Assembly (NCBI GenBank): GCA_963573315.1
Contig: OY752149.1
Coordinates: forward strand, 1,674,001-1,738,000
Source: Entomortierella parvispora
Taxonomy: Eukaryota; Mortierellomycota; Mortierellomycetes; Mortierellales; Mortierellaceae
Length of the DNA stretch: 64,000 nucleotides
Direction: 5' to 3'
How positions within the stretch are numbered: position 1 is the first letter of the stretch; every line of letters begins with the position of its first letter. A model generated the notes under the pieces. That model did not search any database. It had not been told where the DNA came from and saw only the letters and a list, made by a program, of their open reading frames with translations. A program made the position numbers and the translations under genes. This document shows positions 56,417 through 64,000 of the stretch, piece by piece.

Positions 56417-59400
56417 CTAACTGGGATAAATGTTACTGCAGATATTTGAATTTGCGGAGGTTGAGATGGCTGGGCGACACAGAGGAAGGGGTCTTGAAAG
56501 CGTTTGGATCCATGCCTCACCTGCTGTGGCAATGTTCTGCGCCCCAATAACGTCGCGATGGAGCCATCTTTTGCACGCAAGGCATACGCACGACAGCATC
56601 GTGGGCTTCGCCAGTCGTGAAGAAATTCCTGTCTCCAAGCAGCTTGGGCAAATGCTGGATGTGAGATATTCATCGACTAGTACCACGATGTGGCCAGCTG
56701 CTGTGGCCTATATTCCATGACATTACAAGATCGTCAGCGTTTTTCACAAAGTTGAGGACAAAGAAGACAAGCTAATGTAAAATGAAAATTAAAAAACTCT
56801 TACCTTCTGTGCGAATATTGCCTTGAATGTTTCATGCGGAGAGCTCAAGTTGATTCCAGTTCGAAACGATCCGTACCGTAACAGAACAATGTTTTGGAAT
56901 GGCACTCTTTCAGGATAGCATCGACAGCCTGGTCAACCTCTGCCTGTTTTGCCTTCTTTAGCGACCACTCCATCCGTTTCACCCGTTTGCTAGAGTGAAA
57001 CTCGTGTAGTATCTCTTGCGCTTGGAAAAACTTCTTCGTTGAATGCTCGATGTCTTCGACCTTGGCATGCTGTCTTGGCGGCAGCGTGTTCTGGATATCC
57101 GCAATACTTGGAAAGGAAACGCCATTGTTGTGAAGGGAGTCATCTTCCTTTGCCCACAATCCACCTTCGACAAGCTGATCTTCTGTGACAAAAATCCTCC
57201 GAGAGGTCATCTCATTCATCTTTTCTCGGTATGAGAACACGGGTTGATAAAGGGATTTCCTATTGATCGCCAGGTTCTTTGCTTTCACTCCGGGCCGGAG
57301 GGTCGTAGATGATGCGGTGGCGTCCGAGACCGTTCGTGGATCCCTTACTATCTGACAGAAGGCTGCAGTGTTGACTTCGCCAGGGTCAATACCCCATACC
57401 TCAATGTCATCGACGGAAGAGACCTTAAATTCGCGCAATATCGACTCTGTTGTGGGGAACCTCTTCTCGATTCGATAGATCAGCACGAATTTTGTCTGCT
57501 TTCGATGGGGCTTTGTGGTATCGTAGCAACTGATATTGAGCTCGGTTCCGTTTGTTGAAAATAGGTTGTTGATTGCATATCTGGGTGGGTGTTTGCTGCG
57601 GTCTGAGGGAAGGCGAGCTGTAGGGAATGTTGGCGGGGTACTGTCACAAGGAATGTTCCTTTCTCTGCTGTCCACGACCTTTGCAATATGCTTGAACTTT
57701 TAGTCGACAAACGCTTCGAGGATGCGGGATGAAAATACCTCTGGGTGGCTTTCGGCAAGAGCAGCCATAGTTGTTGTACGTCGACCATAGGGTGTCTGCC
57801 AGACTGACTTTGATCTCTTTATCTCCTGCGGATTTCCATAAAATAAGATCCTGGTCAGTTCGCCGTAGCGCGTTTCAGTGAGCTTCGTGGCGTCTTTTGC
57901 TGACATGATTTTGGAGGTCGCCTCGGCTGCGGGATTGGGCCGTTTCTTGGAAGTTGTCCATAAATTTCCGGGAAGAGCCCTCTCTTCAAATGTGACAAAG
58001 GGGTCCTTGAACTGATGGCAGAGGCCGAATATAGGCATCATGGAGGGGGGGAGTTGAGATGCCACTGCCCACCATCGTCTCAGATGACCTTTCTCAAATC
58101 TTAATTTGGGATCCTCATCCTCGTCGTCCTTGACGTCCTCGTTTTCCTCATCCTCTTCCACCTCTTCCTCATCATCGACGTCGATGTCGTCGTCATCACC
58201 GTTCTCGGACGCCTTTGAGCCTTTCAATCCACCTGGAGGGATGTCGGCTTCAGACCAACCACATTTTAACATCTATTTTCAACAGGAGTCGAGTTTGAGC
58301 GTCAGCAACGTAACTATGATGCGCAATATGAATAGATACGACAATAAGATACAGACATAAAGAAACTTACCCGAGCTCCTACAGTAAATGGTATGTCCCG
58401 AAAGTGCTTCCGAAGCTGAACGCTGAATTCGGCTGCAGCATCGACGATGAGTCGTCCAAGACAGATCTGGTCCTTATTGACAGGCCGAAAGCCTGGGAGG
58501 ATTTCCTTTAAACGCTCAAATGCAGTTTCCGCTATCCTCTTGGCAGCCTTGGTTTTTTCTTTCACTGTTTTAGGACCCCGATTGTCGATTTTTCCATTCA
58601 GTATTAGCGAAAACAAGAACTTGTCCAATATCAGATCAACTCCGTCCTCCCCGGCATCAACGGCCGGTGTCCTTTGCTTCAGCAGAGCATCGTATACAAT
58701 AATGTCAAGTACCCGACATACGTACATCCTCGCCTCGGCGATGGTGGAGACCGCGGCCGCGATCCTGCTTGCGATCTTTTTGAAATCGTTGTCGTTCAAT
58801 CGTTGTAGAGTTCGACCTCTCTCACTTGCTGGTAAAAGCGTCGCAAGCAACCTTGGATGCTACCTAACGTCTGAGTAGAGGTTGCGAATGATTTTGCGAA
58901 TCCAGTCTTCAGTGAAACAACATCAGATTTTGGTTTTGTCGGCTTCCTGCACTTTTTCTTTTTCTTTTTAGGACCAGGCTCCTTATCCGAGTCGGCTTTC
59001 TTTGCCGAGTTAGTTGTCGCGGTTCTGACGCGGGGCTCAGGGATTGTCATCTTTAGAAGCTCAGACTCCTCGACGTTGGGAGCGTTCAAGATGTTCACGG
59101 ATCTCACCACATATCGCTGTTGGTTATCCAATCGCGATTTGAATCTATGTTGACAAGAAAAAAAAGAGAAATGAATAAGAGATAAACTATCCAACAAAAG
59201 AGTACAAGGTCGTCCAAGTTCAGTCGATAATCAAACTTACTGTGATTCTCTCCACTTCTTGTGCTTATCCTCTGTCCGCTTGGTCTTGAACCTATCCCTC
59301 CGTTGCTGCTGTCGTAATTGGGATCTTGTAAGGCCATGATGTGTGGAGGTTGAAGGGGGTACAGACCCCATGTTCATGTCGGCGATCATGTCCGAAAGCC

Positions 59401-60919
59401 CGCTCGTCGATACTTGATCAGAGGGTGGACGTGATGTCAAAGAGTTAGTGTGGTTTCTGGACTGCCGGCGTTGTTGCTGCTGCAGGTTTTTGCGTGAATA
59501 AAGCTCTTGTAATATCTTGGCAATGGTTTCGTGAGAACATGGACTTTCATCGTTTGGTTGAGGCGGCTCTACCATGGGGGTTTCGGTCCTCTCAACAAAC
59601 GCCGTAATTGAATGGATGTAATGCTCCACTTGTACATCGTTCTCCCTTTGTTGGGTCTCTTGAGTCACAGACCAGCGTTTTGATTGGGCCTTTCGCTCCC
59701 TGAGTCGATCTTTCACCTCATCGAGATAAAGCTGTATGAATGGCATGATGGCCCTGGTCCTGTCGGCATTGCTGATAAATGTTCCCAATGGTTCCAACGC
59801 TGAAAGGTCAATTTTACGAATGATATCACAGTTGGTCATGAGCCCAAAGTATGGTATATTTCGAACATAATCGTTTGAGGTGACCACACAAGCCAATAGA
59901 AGGTGTTGCTCAGACGGAAGGTCAGGGTGATCCAGTAGCTTCTTCTTGTCGTACATCATTAGCTCCCTCGATCTACCAGCCGGCATCACCAAGCTTTGAA
60001 TGCCTTCGTAAACCATAAGGTCACTGTCTGAAGTCACAATGACAGTGGAGTCGGGAGCACTATCTTGGCATACTCGTGCGAGGCATGTGTCGGCTTGATA
60101 GGTGCAATAGTGGATGGTCCAACCACGTTCATGCAGGACGGTTAGAATATCGTGGTGAAGAGTTTGTCGAGATAGGCGGTAGACATTCTTACAAGCGCGG
60201 AATAGTTGTTTACTTGGCTTAGTTCCAGGGTTGTCGACTTTGGCCTCCAGACCATCCAGAGTCTTTCGAAGATACTGATTCCTCCGTCGATGTTCCTGTC
60301 TCTTTTGTTCTGATGCCTCACCATCAACGTGAAGCACTGTGAGATCTTTGTTGAATAAGTTGGAGAAGACATCATCCAGTATGTATCCAATAGCTCGAAA
60401 GTTCTACATAGTTCAATGCAAGCAATCACAATTAAGGACAAGAAGGCGACTTTTGAAACAGTGACGAACAACTTTGTTCATGTCTTACCTGCTGATCCTT
60501 CTTGCTTTCGAAATTGGAGAGACCATCAGGACTTATGAAAATGTTTTTGTGGTCACATCTGGCGAGGACATTCTCAAGTAATTCAGTGAAGGTCTGCTCG
60601 GGACCAATAGGAATGGAGTCGTTGGGAGGTGGGCCGTGCATGGAAGTAGGGCTGTGTTCAGCTGCATTTTTTTCTTTTCCGCGAGCCTGTTGTTGTGACA
60701 TTGGTCTCAAATTCCAACTCTGGCACGGGCGCAGAGATTGCAGAGCTTGACCAGGCTTTCCTCGTGTCGCTTTGGAGAACCCCAAATCCTCTTGTCTGCA
60801 CAAGACGAAAAAAAGCAGGCCAAGAAATCCACGTGGACGGGCTTTGTTGACTCCTTCAAGGGTTGTCCAGCTATTGCCCCACTTTCTCGCAGCGCCTTGG
60901 GAAGGCCGCGGATTCCCAT
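56417..60919 (-). pseudogene. XPG/FEN1-type nuclease joined to a Fanzor (TnpB-like) nuclease, decayed
   Basis: Start ATG 60919 (MGIRGLPKAL). Exons 60919-60752, 60686-60489, 60403-59241, then from 59144, and a last exon 56707-56417. The N-terminal part is XPG/FEN1-like with acidic residues in VHVDFLA, VLHVDGEA, TYQADTCLA (Gln and Asp at the two Glu positions), TSDSDLMVY and TSNDYVRNIP. An in-frame splice (CA|A at 59241/59144) links it to a Lys-rich linker and a Fanzor body: RuvC-I VWGIDPGEVNTAAF, YGSFRTGINLSSPHETF, RuvC-II VDEYLTSSICPSC, zinc pair CVCLAC and RuvC-III HRDVIGAQNI. Disruptions: frameshift near 58800, TAA at 57700-57702 with the same frame on both sides, and frameshift near 56880. 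Domain calls are firm; that the two parts form one protein is inferred from the in-frame splice. Confidence 0.8.
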
Positions 60920-61360
60920 TGCCGATGTCCCTAAAATAGAAATATGTGAGTAATGTTGGAGTGTGTCAATGCAAAGGCTGTCACAATTGTTGCATGCAAA
61001 CATACGTCCGTGTGGCTAAAGGGTTCACCTCTTTCCGTGAATGGGGAAACGCACAGCTGTTTAATTTGGATGCGCGATTAGAGAATAACGGACTAGGGTT
61101 TGTTGGTGGGGCGTGTCTTTGCGCGATGTGGATGGGTGGTGAGATGTGGATGGTGGTGAGACGTGGCAAGGAAGAAAGCCGAGGCAACTTGTCGCGTAAC
61201 GCGAACATGGCGACGCTCTCAAAACAGTCACAAAAAAACCAGGTCAATGTCCCTGGTGGCTTAGAAGTGCAGAGCCGTGCCATTTGCAGCATGGAAAGCG
61301 AATGTACCTGAACGGCCAGGGTCCATATTCAAAGTAATTATAATAACCACACTTATTTAT
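60920..61360. other. Region between XPG-Fanzor start and piggyBac end
   Basis: No gene is supportable. It would hold the promoter of the XPG-Fanzor gene and the 3' end of the piggyBac element; terminal repeats could not be found by eye. Confidence 0.4.
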
Positions 61361-63221
61361 TCAAGGCTGTTTCGTGTGGTACTCTCTGAAGCAGTCGCGA
61401 TCCTTGTTCACACAGAGTGGAACTTGGCATATCTGGCACCAGAGGTTACTCTGCTTTGGGCCGCTTTGCTCCATGAAGATTTTATTTTTTCGATACTTCC
61501 AAGAACATAGAAGACATGTCGCCCGTTGCGCTCGGTGGGTAACAAGATGATCGGCATCTGAGAATCGGTCATCTGAGAGAACAAATGTATTGTCAACCCT
61601 TGGTCGTTTTGAAGTCCACGCGCCCAGCGCTTCCTCTTCATTAGGTCCGTGGCGGAGACATCTTTTCTTGTTATTGACAGAATTGATCAGTCCCCAGATC
61701 AAACTATTGCGAAACTGTTTATGTCGAAGAAGAGATCCTTTTAGCCTTGAGATCATGTAGCTGTTAATGATTGTTATATCCAGTAACCAGAAAAAGATGG
61801 GCATCCAGTTTCGACGAGCTGTTTGCTGTGTGCTGTAGTACGATCGAAGTTGATTAGCAATGTATACACCTCCCATATGGTTATTGTAATCGTCGATGAC
61901 CTTGAGGATCTTGAGATGTTTCCTGCTGCATGTTCCAGAAACACTCTGCACCTTAGCGCCATTAGCGCTTGTATTACGAGGCTTGCGCCTCTCTAGAATA
62001 ACCTCCCACTCATCTCCTATCACTCCATTAATTGTGGTGAGCATGGTTACTGGGCCATTGTCCTGCCAAAAATTGCCAGCACTCCATCAATCACGACGCC
62101 AGACCGCGTATCCCAATTCATCTTGGCACTCCTGTCCACCAGCAACTCTTTAGGGATTCCAGCTTGCCGTCGTGCTGTCCCACAGGCTCCAACATTCATG
62201 TTTCGAAAGTGTTGAAATAGCTTTACACTGGTGAAGTAGTTATCCATGAAGACCCTGAACTGCAAATGTCGTGGGAGTTGTTGGACGAGGTGATTGACGA
62301 CATTTCCTGTTTGAGTAAGTCCTGGCACTTGGGCGACGCGAGTCTTCTCGAGTCGAGAGGTGGGAATGAAAGTATAGGTATAACCTGCATCGCAAAGGGA
62401 AAAGAACTTGAATCCTTCGGGTATTGGCTTGTTCTTCATTCGAACCGTATGAGCGCTGCGGCCTGAGAAGCGTATCATCATCTCGTCAACAGAGACACTC
62501 GATGACGGGACATAGTGTCGCTTTGAGATATCTTGGACCCGAGAAAGCAAAGCTCTAGCTTGCTCCAATAAGGTTCCTTTGGGGCGGATACATCAGACAC
62601 ATGGAGGTAGCGCTTGATTTGATCGTAGCGAGTAAGTGACATGAACTTGGATATGTCGTGGATCGGGTCTTTGCGATCGGTGTTCCAGCATGCTTTTGAT
62701 TTCATTCTATGTATCCCAATGTAGATCGTCAGTGCAAGCCAGATAGCAAGTTCGTTCCTGGTGGACTTCCAAGCACGACCAACGCAGCCAGCATTCTTTT
62801 CAGCTGCATACGAGTTCGTATTGGCGACAATCGTATCAAGTATGTCATCCGAAAAGAAAAGACGGAAGATAGTAACTGGTGCTGGAATCGTGTCGTTGAA
62901 AATATCTGGTAAGATGACCCTGGCATGATGAGTCGGTAGGATCAAGGGCTCAAATGCTGGTGGATCTGGGAGCTTCAGTGCCACTGAATTTTTCCTCTTT
63001 CTCCCTCGCCTGGCCTTTGCTGCTACTTGCCCATGAGCCAAGTCTTCCTCGTCTTCATTCAGGCCGCACCACTCGTTGTCCTGCTCTCCTTGAATATCAT
63101 GACTTCTGTACTGGACGACGTGCTCGACTACGTCAATGTTGCCTTGGTGGTCGCTTGGCATCTCTCCATCTCCAACCCATGTTTCAATAGATGTGCTCAT
63201 GCGGCGATGTGGTTGATTCAT
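61361..63221 (-). mobile_element. piggyBac-type transposase, broken
   Basis: Reads from MNQPHRRMST (63221). Family blocks: IWLALTIYIGIHRMKS, ISKFMSLTRYDQIKRYLHVSD, SVSVDEMMIRFSGRS (first catalytic Asp), FRVFMDNYFTSVKLF (second Asp), VIDDYNNHMGGVYIANQLRS, and a C-terminal zinc-type segment (CLLCSWKY, CQICQVPLC). In the third block the usual GGVD-x-x-D reads GGVYIAN, so both late aspartates are replaced. Frameshifts occur near 62560 (after YWSKLE) and near 62060 in a T5 run (expected frame reads WQDNGPVTMLTTIN). An inactive relic; terminal inverted repeats and TTAA ends are not clear, though TTAA occurs at 63299-63302. Confidence 0.85.
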
Positions 63222-63269
63222 GATTGGTTCATATGATTTTATGATTTTAATAAAATTTAATTTAACTTT

Positions 63270-63337
63270 TATCCTGACTAAGATTTGCCCAAGGGATATT
63301 AACTGGCTTGTGGCAGCCAAGCGTTCATAGCGACGTT

Positions 63338-63373
<36 letters not shown>

Positions 63374-63417
63374 ACTGAAGCAGAATTCAGTAAGCGTTGG
63401 ATTGTTCACCCACTAAT

Positions 63418-63472
<55 letters not shown>

Positions 63473-63885
63473 ATGAAATGTTGTTGCAATAGTAATTAAA
63501 GTTAGTATTTACGAGAGGAACACTTTATTCGGATAATTGGTATTTGGGCCTGCCTGAGCAGGCAATGGACCGAAGCTATCATCCGTTGGATTATGGCTGA
63601 ACGCCTCTAAGTCAGAATCCGTGCTAGAACGCGACGATTACCGCCTTTTCCGATTTTTAGTTGAATACGAATAGGACTTTGGTCCCTGGATCATATTACG
63701 TGTGGTATGTGGTCTTGGAGGGCGGAAATGGCTCTTTGAGGCTCCCACTAATGTTATTAATTTCAAATATTGGAAGAGATAAATCCATTGCAGACGACTT
63801 TAATTGAGCGGGGTATTGTAAGCAGTAGAGTAGCCTTGTTGCTACGATCTGCTGAGATTAAGCCCATTGTTCTATAGATTTGTTC
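63270..63885 (+). rRNA. 28S (LSU) rRNA, 3' portion only, divergent
   Basis: Clear LSU 3' sequence from about 'aactggcttgtggcagccaa' (63301) to 'ctgctgagattaagccc' (about 63865). It includes the blocks 'ggattgttcacccactaata', 'accgtcgtgagacaggttag' and 'tggctgaacgcctctaagtc'. It lacks all upstream LSU. Several changes keep helices paired (ctgaagcagaattcag for ccg...cgg; taaag...cttta flanking the sarcin-ricin loop), but the loop has an inserted ttt (agtatttacgagaggaac). The left edge is uncertain (63270-63300). Confidence 0.9.
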
Positions 63886-64000
63886 GAAAGAACAACATCT
63901 CTCTCTCTTTCTTCTTTTTTTTTCTTTTTTTTTTCTTTCAGGCGGTTTAGTTAAGGGCATCTTAACATATGTCCTGGTGGCCGGGTTGTGTGTGTGTGCG
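63886..64000 (+). other. Sequence 3' of the LSU copy
   Basis: CT-rich then T-rich run (63897-63939), ending in a (tg)n stretch. Probably the external spacer of the rRNA unit. Confidence 0.4.

Noticed and set aside
58796-58860. 35-nt intron to explain the frame change in the Fanzor part
   Set aside because: Too short for a spliceosomal intron beside the 70-nt-plus introns here; a frameshift is more likely.
1-64000. CRISPR array or bacterial operon signals
   Set aside because: None seen; the window is intron-rich eukaryotic DNA and the tandem repeats lack spacer organisation.

Overview
The window reads as nuclear DNA of a filamentous early-diverging fungus. Genes are split by many short GT-AG introns (mostly 70-300 nt), untranslated leaders are pyrimidine-rich, and homopolymer tracts are frequent. 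The gene set (MDJ1, DUG1, HAC1-type bZIP, an ELYS-like nucleoporin with a propeller, CYRI/FAM49, Sel1-tailed pseudokinase, RBR ligases, Crypton, Fanzor) fits Mortierellomycotina or a near relative. That placement is inference; no search was run.

Left part (1-18.7 kb): DUG1 peptidase, then an MLKL-like pseudokinase gene ending in Sel1-type repeats, then two RBR-type ubiquitin ligase genes and a C2H2 zinc-finger gene. These lie in a tandem segmental duplication: copy 1 is about 6873-12952 and copy 2 about 12953-18086, with a base-precise junction. The duplication left a truncated zinc-finger pseudogene and a broken pseudokinase tail at the junction, and two live-looking RBR paralogs that differ by polyQ and polyAsp tracts set inside RING1.

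Middle part (18.7-45.5 kb): a gene-poor stretch with a secreted cupredoxin, a duplicated small secreted protein and a decayed P-loop-like gene. It is followed by a dense housekeeping block: MDJ1, TVP38-like, ELYS-like, TM2 protein, CYRI/FAM49 and two disordered proteins of unknown function. Divergent pairs (TVP38/ELYS, TM2/CYRI) share about 1-kb promoter regions.

Right part (45.5-64 kb): accessory DNA with a duplicated crystallin-like secreted protein, a chromodomain remnant of a Ty3/gypsy element and a decayed Crypton with a GCR1_C-type domain. Then comes a HAC1/XBP1-type bZIP gene, a degenerate gene joining an XPG/FEN1-type nuclease to a Fanzor (TnpB-like) RNA-guided nuclease, a broken piggyBac transposase, and the 3' end of a divergent 28S rRNA gene.

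The two strongest leads are these. (1) The HAC1 gene has a 47-nt IRE1-type intron whose 5' hairpin exists only after an ordinary spliceosomal intron is removed, and its removal shifts translation into an acidic activation domain. (2) The XPG-Fanzor composite gene may represent an undescribed nuclease pairing. The MLKL-like pseudokinase is a third: a possible fungal necroptosis-type executioner. Exon boundaries were worked out by hand from splice motifs and reading-frame continuity.
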